From: JAGPUQ01 sp049325095
Lineage (GTDB): Bacteria; Pseudomonadota; Gammaproteobacteria; Pseudomonadales; Porticoccaceae
NCBI GenBank assembly: GCA_049325095.1
Contig: JBMOPO010000032.1
Span: 1-64,000, forward strand
DNA length: 64,000 bases
Direction: 5' to 3'
Below are positions 32,648 through 41,392 of the stretch, one piece after another. Position 1 is the first letter of the stretch. Every line of letters begins with the position of its first letter. The position numbers were made by a program, and so were the translations under genes. Below the pieces are notes generated by a model. It was not told where the DNA came from. It was given only the letters and a program-made list of their open reading frames with translations, and searched no databases.

Positions 32648-34045
32648 ATGAACGCGAACACCCAACCCCGCGGCGATTTCAAGGTCGCCGACCTCAGCCT
32701 CGCCGACTGGGGCCGGCGCGAGATCGAGATCGCCGAGACCGAGATGCCGGCGCTGATGGCGCTGCGTGAACAGTACCGCGCGGCGCAGCCGCTGGCGGGA
32801 GCCCGCATCCTCGGCTGCATCCACATGACCATCCAGACCGCGGTGCTGATCGAGACCCTGCGCGTCCTGGGCGCCGAGGTGCGCTGGTCGTCGTGCAACA
32901 TCTTTTCCACCCAGGACCACGCCGCCGCCGCCATGGCCGCGGCCGGGGTGGCGGTGTACGCCTGGAAGGGCGAGACCGAGGCCGAGTACGACTGGTGCAT
33001 CGAGCAGACCATCCTCAAGGACGGCCGGCCCTGGAACGCCAACATGGTGCTCGACGACGGCGGCGACCTGACCCGGATGCTGCACGACAAATACCCGGCA
33101 GTGCTCGACGGCGTCCACGGCATCACCGAGGAGACCACCACCGGCGTCCACCGGCTGCACGAGATGCTCGCCCGCGGCGCGCTCAAGGTGCCGGCGATCA
33201 ACGTCAACGACTCCGTCACCAAGTCCAAGAACGACAACAAGTACGGCTGCCGCCACAGCCTCAACGACGCCATCAAGCGCGCCACCGACCACCTGCTGGC
33301 CGGCAAGCGCGCGCTGGTGATCGGCTATGGCGACGTCGGCAAGGGCTCGGCCCAGTCGCTGCGCCAGGAGGGCATGATCGTGCGCATCGCCGAGGTGGAC
33401 CCGATCTGCGCCATGCAGGCCTGCATGGACGGCTACGAGGTGGTCTCGCCCTACCGCGACGGGATCAACACCGGCGAGCCCGACTGCATCGACCGGGCGC
33501 TGCTGGCGCAGACCGATCTGGTGGTGACCGCCACCGGCAATGTCGACGTCTGCGACCGCCACATGCTGGCGGCGCTCAAGTGCGGCGCCGTGGTCTGCAA
33601 CATCGGCCACTTCGACCACGAGATCGACACCGCCTTCATGCGCCGCCACTGGGCCTGGGAGGAGGTCAAGCCCCAGGTCCACAAGATCCATCGCGCCGCC
33701 TCCCGGGAGGCCGCCGGCGGCGACCACATCCTGCTGCTCTCCGAGGGCCGGCTGGTGAACCTGGGCAACGCCACCGGGCACCCGAGCCGGGTCATGGACG
33801 GCTCCTTCGCCAACCAGGTGCTGGCCCAGATCCACCTCTACCAGCAGGCGTTCGCCGACCAGCCGCCGGAGGCCCGGCGCTCGCTGCTGCGGGTCGAAGT
33901 GCTGCCGCGACACCTCGACGAGGAGGTCGCCGCGCACATGGTGCGGGGGTTCGCCGGGGTCATCACCCGGCTCACGCCCAAACAGGCGGCCTACATCCAG
34001 GTGCCGGTGGAAGGACCCTTCAAGCGCTCCGACTACCGCTACTGA
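32648..34045 (+). CDS. ahcY: S-adenosylhomocysteine hydrolase
   Basis: This 465-residue NAD-dependent enzyme splits S-adenosylhomocysteine into adenosine and homocysteine. Motifs include LGCIHMTIQTAVLIETL, VRWSSCNIFSTQDHAAAAM, VNDSVTKSKNDNKYGCRHS and the NAD-binding GYGDVGKGSAQSL. QAAYIQVPVEGPFKRSDYRY at the C-terminus is the family end. It lies between metK and metF. It shows the organism recycles homocysteine by the SAH hydrolase route instead of the Pfs-LuxS route of enterics, at least in part. Confidence 0.97.
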   Translation: MNANTQPRGDFKVADLSLADWGRREIEIAETEMPALMALREQYRAAQPLAGARILGCIHMTIQTAVLIETLRVLGAEVRWSSCNIFSTQDHAAAAMAAAGVAVYAWKGETEAEYDWCIEQTILKDGRPWNANMVLDDGGDLTRMLHDKYPAVLDGVHGITEETTTGVHRLHEMLARGALKVPAINVNDSVTKSKNDNKYGCRHSLNDAIKRATDHLLAGKRALVIGYGDVGKGSAQSLRQEGMIVRIAEVDPICAMQACMDGYEVVSPYRDGINTGEPDCIDRALLAQTDLVVTATGNVDVCDRHMLAALKCGAVVCNIGHFDHEIDTAFMRRHWAWEEVKPQVHKIHRAASREAAGGDHILLLSEGRLVNLGNATGHPSRVMDGSFANQVLAQIHLYQQAFADQPPEARRSLLRVEVLPRHLDEEVAAHMVRGFAGVITRLTPKQAAYIQVPVEGPFKRSDYRY

Positions 34046-34054
34046 AGGCCGCGC

Positions 34055-34900
34055 ATGGACCTGCGGCTGCCCCTCAGCTTCGAGTTCTTCCCGCCCCGGA
34101 GCGCGGCGGGCCTGGCCGGCCTGCAGGCGGTGCGGGCGGCGCTGGCGGCCTTCGCGCCCGAGTTCTACTCGGTGACCTACGGGGCCGGCGGCTCCACCCG
34201 GGACACCACCCTGGCCGCGGTGGTGGCACTGCATGAGCGCGGCTGCCCGGTGGCGCCCCACCTGTCCTGCGGCGGCGACGACACCGCGGCGGTGCTGGAG
34301 CTGGTGGACCGCTACCGGACGGCCGGGATTCGCCGCCTGGTGGCGCTGCGCGGCGATCCCCCGTCCGGGACCGGCGGCCGAGCGCGACTGGTGCACGCCA
34401 ACGAACTGGTGGCGCTGCTGCGCCGCCACGCCGGCGATCACTTCCGCATCCACGTGGCCGCCTACCCGGAGATCCACCCCGAGGCACGCAGCTACGCCGA
34501 GGACATCCGCTGGCTGGGGGAGAAGTTCGCCGCCGGCGCCGACGCCGCCATCACCCAGTACTTCTACAATGCCGACGCCTACTTTCATTTCCTGGACGCC
34601 TGCGCCGCGGCGGGCATCGACCGGCCGGTCGTGCCCGGCATCATGCCGATCACCAACCACCAGAACCTGATGCGCTTCTCGGCGCGCTGCGGCGCCGAGA
34701 TCCCCCGCTGGCTGGAGCGGCGGCTGGCGGGCTGGGGCGCAGACGAGGCGGGGCTGCGCGCCTTCGGCGTCGAGGTGGTGGCGCGGCTGTGCGAGCGGCT
34801 GATCGCGGGCGGCGCGCCGGGGCTGCACTTCTACACCCTCAACCAGGCGGAGGCGACCAGCGCCATCCTGCGCGCCCTGGGCCGGCCCGAAAGCCGCTGA
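34055..34900 (+). CDS. metF: Methylenetetrahydrofolate reductase
   Basis: This 281-residue TIM-barrel flavoprotein reduces methylene-THF to methyl-THF, the methyl donor for homocysteine. Motifs are LSFEFFPPRS at the start, FYSVTYGAGGSTRD, HLSCGGDD, RRLVALRGDPPSG and ITQYFYNADAYFHF. Size and motifs are standard. It begins 9 bp after ahcY, so it is part of the same methionine-cycle operon under the SahR-like regulator. Confidence 0.96.
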   Translation: MDLRLPLSFEFFPPRSAAGLAGLQAVRAALAAFAPEFYSVTYGAGGSTRDTTLAAVVALHERGCPVAPHLSCGGDDTAAVLELVDRYRTAGIRRLVALRGDPPSGTGGRARLVHANELVALLRRHAGDHFRIHVAAYPEIHPEARSYAEDIRWLGEKFAAGADAAITQYFYNADAYFHFLDACAAAGIDRPVVPGIMPITNHQNLMRFSARCGAEIPRWLERRLAGWGADEAGLRAFGVEVVARLCERLIAGGAPGLHFYTLNQAEATSAILRALGRPESR

Positions 34901-34904
34901 GGCC

Positions 34905-35633
34905 ATGGCGATCCCGCGCGTCTTCACCGATCAGCCGCTGGCCGAGGGCGCCGAGGTCGAACTCGAGGCCGGGCCCAGCCATCACCTGCTGCGGGTGCTG
35001 CGGCTCCCGCCGGGGGCGGAGCTGCGGCTGTTCAACGGCCGCGGCGGCTGCCACGCGGCGCGGCTCGCGGGCCAGACCGGCGGCCGCGCCCGGGTCCGGG
35101 TGGGCGACTTCAGCGCGCTCGACCGCGAATCCCCGCTCGCCGTCGAACTGGCGATCGGCATCTCCCGCGGCGAGCGCATGGACTGGATCGTGCAGAAGGC
35201 GGTGGAGCTGGGTGCGGCCGCGATCCGGCCGCTGCTCACCGCGCGCACCGAGGTGCGCCTGAGCGACGCACGCTGGGAGAAAAAACTCGCCCACTGGGGC
35301 CAGATCGCCATCGCCGCCTGCGAGCAGTGCGGGCGCAACCGGGTGCCGCCCATCCATCCGCCCCAACCGCTGGCCGCGGCGCTGGCGGCGGCGGGCGGCC
35401 TGCGCCTGGTGTTGGCGCCGGGGGCCGAACGCCCGCTGGCGCAACTGGCCGCGACGCCCGGCTCGGTGACCCTGCTGGTCGGCCCCGAAGGCGGCCTGGC
35501 GCCCGGCGAGCTCGCCGCCGCGGAGGCCGCCGGCTTCCAGGCGGTCGCCCTGGGCCCGCGGGTGCTGCGCACCGAGACCGCCCCGCTCGCCGCGCTGGCG
35601 ATCTGTCAGGCGCTCTGGGGCGACCTCGGCTGA
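34905..35633 (+). CDS. rsmE: 16S rRNA m3U1498 methyltransferase RsmE
   Basis: This 242-residue SPOUT-class enzyme methylates U1498 of 16S rRNA using SAM. Motifs are HHLLRVLRLPPGAEL in the N-terminal PUA-like domain, ERMDWIVQKAVELGAAAIRPL, EQCGRNRVPPIH, and the knot segment LLVGPEGGLAPGELAAAE with LGPRVLRTETAPLAAL. It starts 4 bp after metF. It ends the operon and is convergent with the GNAT-nitrilase gene (6 bp between stops). Confidence 0.95.
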   Translation: MAIPRVFTDQPLAEGAEVELEAGPSHHLLRVLRLPPGAELRLFNGRGGCHAARLAGQTGGRARVRVGDFSALDRESPLAVELAIGISRGERMDWIVQKAVELGAAAIRPLLTARTEVRLSDARWEKKLAHWGQIAIAACEQCGRNRVPPIHPPQPLAAALAAAGGLRLVLAPGAERPLAQLAATPGSVTLLVGPEGGLAPGELAAAEAAGFQAVALGPRVLRTETAPLAALAICQALWGDLG

Positions 35634-35639
35634 TACAGA

Positions 35640-37187
35640 TCAGCTCCCCACTTCCTCCCGCCACACCAGCCGGAACAGGTCGTCGCGGCGGTCCTTGCGA
35701 TTGGTGACCGCGCCCTCGTGGCGCAGCCGGGTGAGGCGCTCCAGATCGAGGTCGGCGATCAGCGCCATCTCGGTATTGGGCGTGCTCTCGGCAATGACGG
35801 CGTCGTGAGGAAAGGCAAAGTCGGAGGGAGTGTAAACGGCGGACTGGGCGTACTGCAGGTCCACGTTCTGCACCTGGGGCAGGTTGCCGACGCTGCCGCC
35901 GATCACCACATAGCACTCGTTCTCGATGGCCCGTGCCTGGGCGCAGCGCTGCACGCGCAGAAAGGCGTTCTTGGTATCCGTCCAGAAGGGGACGAAGAGG
36001 ATGTCCATGCCCTGTTCGGCGAGCAGCCGGCCCAGCTCGGGAAACTCCACGTCGTAGCAGATGAGAATGCCGATGCGGCCGGCGTCGGTGTCGAACACCT
36101 GCAGGCTGTCACCCCCGGAGATGACCCAGTCGCGGCGCTCGTGGGGAGTGATGTGCAGCTTGGGCTGGACGCCGATGGTGCCGTCGCGCCGGCACAGGTA
36201 GGCGTTGTTCTGCAGTCGATCCCCCACCATCACCGGGATGCTGCCGGCGATCAGGTTGATGTTGTAGGACACCGCGAACTGGGCCATGGCCTCGACGCTG
36301 CGCTCGGCGAAGGTTGCCAGGAAGCGAATCGCCTCGTATTGGTTGCTCTGGTCGCCCAGGCCCATCAGGGGCGCGTTGAAGAACTCCGGAAAGAGGACGA
36401 AATCCGCCTTGTAATCGGCCACGCAGTCGACGAAAAACTCCACCTGGCGCAGCCATTCGTCGAATGAACGGCTGAGCCGCATCTGCCACTGCATCACCCC
36501 CACCCGCACCACGCTCTTGCGGAGATTGGCGATAGCGACGCCCTCGGGTTCGTAAAGAATGTTGTTCCACTCCAGCAGGGTCGCATAGCCCCGGGAGCGC
36601 TCGTCGGCGGGCAGATAGGCGCGCAGCAGGCGCTTGACCTCGAAATCATTGGCGAGCTGAAAGCTGAGGATGGGGTCGTGGATCTCGCGGTTGCGCACCG
36701 CCTCGATGTACTGGGTCGGCGTGAGCCGGGCGGCGTGCTCGTGATAGTTGACGATGCGCCCGCCGGCCAGAATGGCGCGCAGGTTGAGATTGCGACAGAA
36801 CTCCTTGCGCGCGTCATAGAGACGCCGCCCCAGGCGCAGCCCCCGGTAGTCCGGGTCCACGAACACGTCCATGCCGTAGAGTGCATCGCCCTCGGGATCG
36901 TGATGGATGCGGTCGCGCCGCGCCATCAGATCCTCGTAGGTGTGCGCACGGCTGAACCTGTCGTAGCTGCAGCGCACGCTGAGCGCCGCTCCCACCAGGC
37001 GGCCGTGGTCCTCGATCACGATCTGGCCCTCGGGAAAATCGGCGATCAGGGCCCGGATCGAACTCTCCGGCCAGGCGCCGCTGATATCGGCGTACACCTC
37101 CTCCATCAATTCCCTAAGCCGCGGGTAGTCCGCCAAAGTCAGACTGCGGACTTTCAGGTGGAGGTCGGCGGGCATTTCGCTGGTCAT
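35640..37187 (-). CDS. GNAT acetyltransferase-nitrilase superfamily fusion
   Basis: The 515-residue protein combines an N-terminal GNAT domain (about 10-200; DVFVDPDYRGLRLGRRLYDAR is the acetyl-CoA motif) with a C-terminal carbon-nitrogen hydrolase domain. The nitrilase triad is E268 in LFPEFFNAP, K343 in GVQPKLHITPHE and C377 in ILICYDVEFPE. This two-domain layout is widespread and known as the YhcX-like type; the substrate is not established. Both active sites look complete. A 27-bp gap separates its start from the DUF2937 gene stop, so the two may be co-transcribed. Confidence 0.9.
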   Translation of the reverse strand: MTSEMPADLHLKVRSLTLADYPRLRELMEEVYADISGAWPESSIRALIADFPEGQIVIEDHGRLVGAALSVRCSYDRFSRAHTYEDLMARRDRIHHDPEGDALYGMDVFVDPDYRGLRLGRRLYDARKEFCRNLNLRAILAGGRIVNYHEHAARLTPTQYIEAVRNREIHDPILSFQLANDFEVKRLLRAYLPADERSRGYATLLEWNNILYEPEGVAIANLRKSVVRVGVMQWQMRLSRSFDEWLRQVEFFVDCVADYKADFVLFPEFFNAPLMGLGDQSNQYEAIRFLATFAERSVEAMAQFAVSYNINLIAGSIPVMVGDRLQNNAYLCRRDGTIGVQPKLHITPHERRDWVISGGDSLQVFDTDAGRIGILICYDVEFPELGRLLAEQGMDILFVPFWTDTKNAFLRVQRCAQARAIENECYVVIGGSVGNLPQVQNVDLQYAQSAVYTPSDFAFPHDAVIAESTPNTEMALIADLDLERLTRLRHEGAVTNRKDRRDDLFRLVWREEVGS

Positions 37188-37214
37188 GGCGCGGTCTACC
37201 GAAAAACTGCGTCC

Positions 37215-37718
37215 CTAGCGTAGCAGAGGCTTCCGCCGCCCCGCCCGCGCGACGGCGGCCAGCGCCAGATCCGCGAGCAGCGACAGCAGCAGGCCGGCGC
37301 CCAGACCCCAGGCGATGACCTCCGGCCGCAGGGACACCCGATAGTCGTAGCCGGCCGCGGCCTCCGCCAGCAGCTCCCGGTCGGCGGCGACGGCGACGTG
37401 CCAGGTGCGGGCGTACCAGGGCCCGGCCAGGGCTTCGGCCTCGGCGGCGAGGTGCGCAGCCCGGGCCGCCAAGGCGGCGACCGGATCGCCGGTCGCCCCG
37501 ACCACCGGATCGGGATTGGCCCGATAGCGCTCGACCAGGGTATCCAGATCCCCCCCGAAATGGCGCCGGGCGATGGCGGCGAACGGCTCCAGGGCGCGGC
37601 GTGCCTCGGCCAGGTGCGCCTGCACCACAACCTCGTATTGCCGGATGAAACCCGGCACCTGGACGCCGGCCAGCAGGCCGGCGGCGAACAGCAACAGGCG
37701 CAGGTGCGCGCGCAGCAT
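37215..37718 (-). CDS. DUF2937 family membrane protein
   Basis: A 167-residue protein with an N-terminal membrane helix (LRLLLFAAGLLAGVQVPGFI) and a second near the C-terminus (VIAWGLGAGLLLSLLADLAL), ending in a basic tail. The centre is helical and acidic or alanine-rich, with FGGDLDTLVERYRANPDPVV typical of the DUF2937 family. No function is known for this family. It starts 6 bp after aroE and is likely translated with it. Confidence 0.75.
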   Translation of the reverse strand: MLRAHLRLLLFAAGLLAGVQVPGFIRQYEVVVQAHLAEARRALEPFAAIARRHFGGDLDTLVERYRANPDPVVGATGDPVAALAARAAHLAAEAEALAGPWYARTWHVAVAADRELLAEAAAGYDYRVSLRPEVIAWGLGAGLLLSLLADLALAAVARAGRRKPLLR

Positions 37719-37724
37719 GGCGGA

Positions 37725-38555
37725 TCAGGGCGCGGCCAGGGCGGCGCGCAGCGCGGCGATCACCGGCGCGGTCTGCGGCCGGACGCCGCGCCACAGGGCG
37801 AAGGATTCCGCCGCCTGTTCGACCAGCATCCCCAGGCCGTCGGCCAGCGCCGCCGCGCCCTGTTGCCCGGCCCGGCGCAGAAAGGGGGTGGGCGCGGCGC
37901 CGTACATCATGTCGTAGGCGTTGCCGCCCGCCAGCACCCCCGCCGGCAGCGGCGGCGTTTCGCCGGCGAGGCCCGCGCTGGTGGCATTGATCACCAGGTC
38001 GAACGGCGCTTCGGCGCGCAGCTCGGCGAAGCCGCTGCCGGCGATCGCGCCCAGGGCGGCGAACTCCGCGGCCAGGCGCACGGCCTTCTCCGCGGTGCGG
38101 TTGGCGATCCGCACCAGTGCCGGGCGCTGCTCCAGCAGGGGGCCCAGGGCGCCCCGGGCGGCGCCGCCGGCACCCAGGATCAGCACCCTGCGGCCGGCGA
38201 TGGACCAGCCCAGGTTGAGGGTCAGATCCCGCACCAGGCCGACCCCGTCGGTGTTGTCGCCGAGCACGCCGCCGTCAGGCTCCAGCGCCAGGGTGTTGAC
38301 CGCCGCCGCGCGGCGCGCCCGCGCACTCAGCCGGGTGGCGAAGCGGTACGCATCCTCCTTGAAGGGCAGGGTGACATTGGCGCCGCGGCCGCCACCGGCG
38401 AAGAAGGCGCCGGCCGCCGCCGCGAATTCCCCCAGCGGCACCAGCAGCCGGTCGTAGCTCAGGTCCTGCCCGGTCTGGGCGGCGAAGGCGGCGTGCACGC
38501 GCGGGGACGGGCTGTGGGCGACGGGGTTGCCGAACAGGACGTAGCGGTCGGTCAT
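37725..38555 (-). CDS. aroE: Shikimate dehydrogenase
   Basis: This 276-residue enzyme reduces 3-dehydroshikimate with NADPH in aromatic amino acid synthesis. It shows FGNPVAHSPSPRVHAAFA, the catalytic lysine in ANVTLPFKEDAY, AVNTL and LGDNTDGVGLVRDL. The NADP loop is LILGAGGAARGAL with IANRTAEKAV. The C-terminal YDMMYGAAPTPFLRRA and DGLGMLVEQAAESFALWRG are typical. Length is normal. Confidence 0.96.
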   Translation of the reverse strand: MTDRYVLFGNPVAHSPSPRVHAAFAAQTGQDLSYDRLLVPLGEFAAAAGAFFAGGGRGANVTLPFKEDAYRFATRLSARARRAAAVNTLALEPDGGVLGDNTDGVGLVRDLTLNLGWSIAGRRVLILGAGGAARGALGPLLEQRPALVRIANRTAEKAVRLAAEFAALGAIAGSGFAELRAEAPFDLVINATSAGLAGETPPLPAGVLAGGNAYDMMYGAAPTPFLRRAGQQGAAALADGLGMLVEQAAESFALWRGVRPQTAPVIAALRAALAAP

Positions 38556-38613
38556 GGCACAGCGGCGGGGTGGCGGAGACCCATTCTAGCCGCCCCGCGC
38601 CGCGGCCGCCGGC

Positions 38614-39525
38614 TCAGGCGGGATGATCCGCCCAGTCGCGCGGCGGCAGGAAGCGCTCATGGAGCTCGGCCTCGCGGCTGCCGGGCTGCGGATGCCAGTC
38701 GTAGTCCCAGCGCACCAGCGGCGGCAGCGACATGAGGATCGACTCGGTGCGGCCCCCGGTCTGGAGGCCGAACAGGGTGCCGCGGTCGTAGACCAGGTTG
38801 AACTCCACGTAGCGGCCGCGCCTGTGGAGCTGGAAGTCGCGCTCGCGCTCGCCGTAGGCCAGATCCTTGCGCCGGGCGAGGATCGGCCGGTAGGCCGGGA
38901 GGTAGGCCTCGCCGATGGCGCGCGCCAAGGCGAAGCAGGTGGCGAAATCGGGTTCGTTGAGGTCGTCGAAGAACAGGCCGCCGATGCCGCGGGCCTCGCC
39001 CCGGTGGCGGAGGTGGAAATACTGGTCGCACCACTGTTTGAAGCGCGGGTAGACCCCGGCCCCGAAGGGCTCGCAGGCGGCGCGGGCCACCCGGTGCCAG
39101 TGGACGCAATCCTCGACATAGCCGTAGCAGGGCGTGAGATCGAAGCCGCCGCCGAACCACCACACCGGCTCCCGGCCGGGTCGCTCGGCGACGAAGAAGC
39201 GGATGTTGGCGTGGGAGGTGGGGGCATGGGGATTGCGCGGGTGGATCACCAGGGACACGCCCATCGCCTCGAAGCCGCAGCCGGCAAGCTCGGGGCGCGC
39301 GGCGGTCGCCGCCGCCGGCAGGGCCTGGCCGTGCACATGGGAGAAGTTGACCCCGCCCTTCTCGATGGCGGCCCCTTCGGCGAGCACCCGGGTGCGGCCT
39401 CCGCCGCCACCGGGGCGCTGCCAGTCGTCCTGGCGGAAGCGGGCGCCGCCATCCTCCGCCTCCAGCGCGGCGCAGATGTCGTCCTGCAATTGCTCCAGCC
39501 AGCGGCGTACGGCGGCTTTGTCCAT
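38614..39525 (-). CDS. hemF: Oxygen-dependent coproporphyrinogen III oxidase
   Basis: This 303-residue enzyme oxidatively decarboxylates coproporphyrinogen III in haem synthesis. Family motifs are EKGGVNFSHVHG, the conserved FEAMGVSLVIHPRNPHAPTSH region (85-105), WWFGGGFDLTPCYGY, YFHLRHRGEARGIGGLFFDD and RYVEFNLVYDRGT. It needs oxygen, so the organism lives at least partly aerobically. The ATG at 39525 is followed by typical HemF sequence. It sits 23 bp after tsaC in the same direction. Confidence 0.97.
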   Translation of the reverse strand: MDKAAVRRWLEQLQDDICAALEAEDGGARFRQDDWQRPGGGGGRTRVLAEGAAIEKGGVNFSHVHGQALPAAATAARPELAGCGFEAMGVSLVIHPRNPHAPTSHANIRFFVAERPGREPVWWFGGGFDLTPCYGYVEDCVHWHRVARAACEPFGAGVYPRFKQWCDQYFHLRHRGEARGIGGLFFDDLNEPDFATCFALARAIGEAYLPAYRPILARRKDLAYGERERDFQLHRRGRYVEFNLVYDRGTLFGLQTGGRTESILMSLPPLVRWDYDWHPQPGSREAELHERFLPPRDWADHPA

Positions 39526-39548
39526 GGGGTCGGCCTCTCGAGGGATGT

Positions 39549-40115
39549 TCAGCCGGGGCGGATCACCGCCCCGGTGCGCAGGTCGCGGATCTCGCTGGGC
39601 CGGCGACGCAGTCCGACCCGCCCCGGGGTGCAATGGTCCACGCCGGCGCCGAAATATGCCTTGACCTCCCGCAAGCGGACCGCCGGCGGCAGGCCCTGGG
39701 GGTTGGCGGAGGTCGATACGATGGCGCCCCCGAAGGCGCGGCTCAGGGCCGCCGCCACCGGGTGCGCCGTGACCCGCACCGCCAGGGTGCCGCGGCCGCC
39801 GGTGACCAGCCGGGAGGCGCGGCCGTTGTCGGGCACCAGCCAGGTCACTGGGCCCGGCCAGGTCGCCGCCATGCGCGCCAGATCGCGCCGGCCCAGGCCG
39901 TGCAGATAGGGCCTCAGCATGGCCGGCTCGGCGGCCACCAGGATCAGCCCCTTGTCGGCGGCGCGGCCCTTGAGGGCCAGCACCCGCGCGACCGCGGCCT
40001 CGTCGTCCGGGTCGCAGCCCAGCCCCCATACCGCCTCGGTGGGATAGGCCACCACCCCGCCGGCGCGCAGGGCGCGCGCGGCAAGGCGGATCCGGGGATG
40101 CGCGAACCGGCCCAA
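39549..40115 (-). CDS. tsaC: Threonylcarbamoyl-AMP synthase TsaC
   Basis: This 188-residue YrdC-domain protein makes threonylcarbamoyl-AMP for the t6A37 modification of tRNA. Motifs are GGVVAYPTEAVWGLGCDP, LKGRAADKGLILVAA, WPGPVTWLVP and IVSTSANPQGLPP. It is of the short TsaC type without a Sua5 C-terminal domain. The dprA-tsaC-hemF-aroE order is common in gammaproteobacteria. A 147-bp gap to dprA lies upstream with nothing recognised. Confidence 0.95.
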   Translation of the reverse strand: MGRFAHPRIRLAARALRAGGVVAYPTEAVWGLGCDPDDEAAVARVLALKGRAADKGLILVAAEPAMLRPYLHGLGRRDLARMAATWPGPVTWLVPDNGRASRLVTGGRGTLAVRVTAHPVAAALSRAFGGAIVSTSANPQGLPPAVRLREVKAYFGAGVDHCTPGRVGLRRRPSEIRDLRTGAVIRPG

Positions 40116-40262
40116 GCACGGCCTCCGGGGTTTCGCCAGCGGTCTGCGGCGGGCCGCAGAGGCTACCCAAAGGCTCGGGCGGCGACAACACCGCGCCCGC
40201 TCCCGGCGGCGGTCGCCGGGTGGCGCCCGGTATCTGCGCGACTGCGCGGACCGGTTGTGATT

Positions 40263-41354
40263 TCACCGCCGGCGCAGCCAGGTGCCGGCGCGCTGCTCCA
40301 CCAGCCCGGCGAGTTCCAGTTCCACCAGGGCCGCGGTGAGCTGCGGGCTATCCAGTCCGGTGCGTGCGACCAGGAGGTCGACGCCGGCGGGATCGTGGCC
40401 CAGGGCGCTCAACACCAGTTCCGCCGCGGGGCCGCCGGGGGCCGGACCGGCGGCCGGCGCGGCCTCCTCGCCCTTGAACGCCAGCAGGCCGCCGAGCTGG
40501 GCCACCACATCGGCGACGGTCTCGACCAGGGTCGCGCCTTCCCGTATCAGTTGGTGGCAGCCGCGCGCCAGGGGATTGTGGATGGAGCCCGGCACCGCGC
40601 ACACCTCCCGCCCCTGCTCGAGCGCCTGCCGGGCGGTGATCAGCGAGCCGCTGCGCAGCGCGGCCTCGACCACCAGCACCCCCAGGCTGAGACCGGCGAT
40701 GATCCGGTTGCGGCGCGGAAAGTTGCCGGGGCGCGGCGGAGTGCCGGGCGGAAACTCGGAGACCAGGGCGCCGCCGGCCGCCGGGATCGCGTCGCCCAGC
40801 CGCTGGTGCTGGCGCGGGTAAATGCGGTCGATGCCGGTGCCCAGCACCGCCACCGTCACGCCGGCGTCCAAGGCGCCCCGATGGGCGGCCGCGTCGATCC
40901 CCACCGCCAGGCCGCTGACCACGGCAAAGCCCCCGGCCGCCAGATCGGCGGCGAAGCGCCGCGCGGTGTCCTGACCGGCACCGCTGGCGTGGCGGCTGCC
41001 GACCACGGCGATGGCCGGCAGCGCCAGGGCGGAGGGATCGCCCCGCCCGTAGAGCAGGGGCGGCGGCGAGGAGATCTGGCGGAGCAGGGCCGGATAGTCG
41101 GGATCGGTGAGCGCGAGCAGGAAGACGCCGGGCTGGGTCAGGGGTTCGGGCAGCGCCCCCGAACCCGGATCCGGGTGGGCCTCGCGGCAGGCGCGCAGTG
41201 CCGCCCGCAGGGGTTCCGGAACTGCGGTCAGCGGCCCCGCGAACGCCGCTGCGAAACTCCCGCTGGCGCGCACCAGGGCCAGGGCGGCCGCAGCCCCGAG
41301 GCCGGGCCAACTGATCAAGCGGTGGGCGCACACCGCCTCCGGGGTCGCTGGCAT
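40263..41354 (-). CDS. dprA: DNA-processing protein DprA
   Basis: This 363-residue protein loads RecA on incoming single-stranded DNA in natural transformation. It has an N-terminal SAM-like part, then the Rossmann-fold core: IAVVGSRHASGAG, GFAVVSGLAVGIDAAAHRGAL, TVAVLGTGIDRIYPRQH, SEFPPGTPPRPGNFPRRNRIIAGLS and SGSLITARQALEQGREVCAVPG. A winged-helix-like C-terminus (about 300-360) follows an alanine/proline linker. All core residues look intact. It suggests competence ability, but other competence genes are not in view. Confidence 0.95.
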   Translation of the reverse strand: MPATPEAVCAHRLISWPGLGAAAALALVRASGSFAAAFAGPLTAVPEPLRAALRACREAHPDPGSGALPEPLTQPGVFLLALTDPDYPALLRQISSPPPLLYGRGDPSALALPAIAVVGSRHASGAGQDTARRFAADLAAGGFAVVSGLAVGIDAAAHRGALDAGVTVAVLGTGIDRIYPRQHQRLGDAIPAAGGALVSEFPPGTPPRPGNFPRRNRIIAGLSLGVLVVEAALRSGSLITARQALEQGREVCAVPGSIHNPLARGCHQLIREGATLVETVADVVAQLGGLLAFKGEEAAPAAGPAPGGPAAELVLSALGHDPAGVDLLVARTGLDSPQLTAALVELELAGLVEQRAGTWLRRR

Positions 41355-41392
41355 CGGCTCCCTCCCTGAGCCCGGAAGACGCGCCGCTCAGC

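Noticed and set aside
31346..34927. A 1193-residue minus-strand open frame
   Set aside because: It is the antisense shadow of metK, ahcY and metF in GC-rich DNA, with no domain signature.
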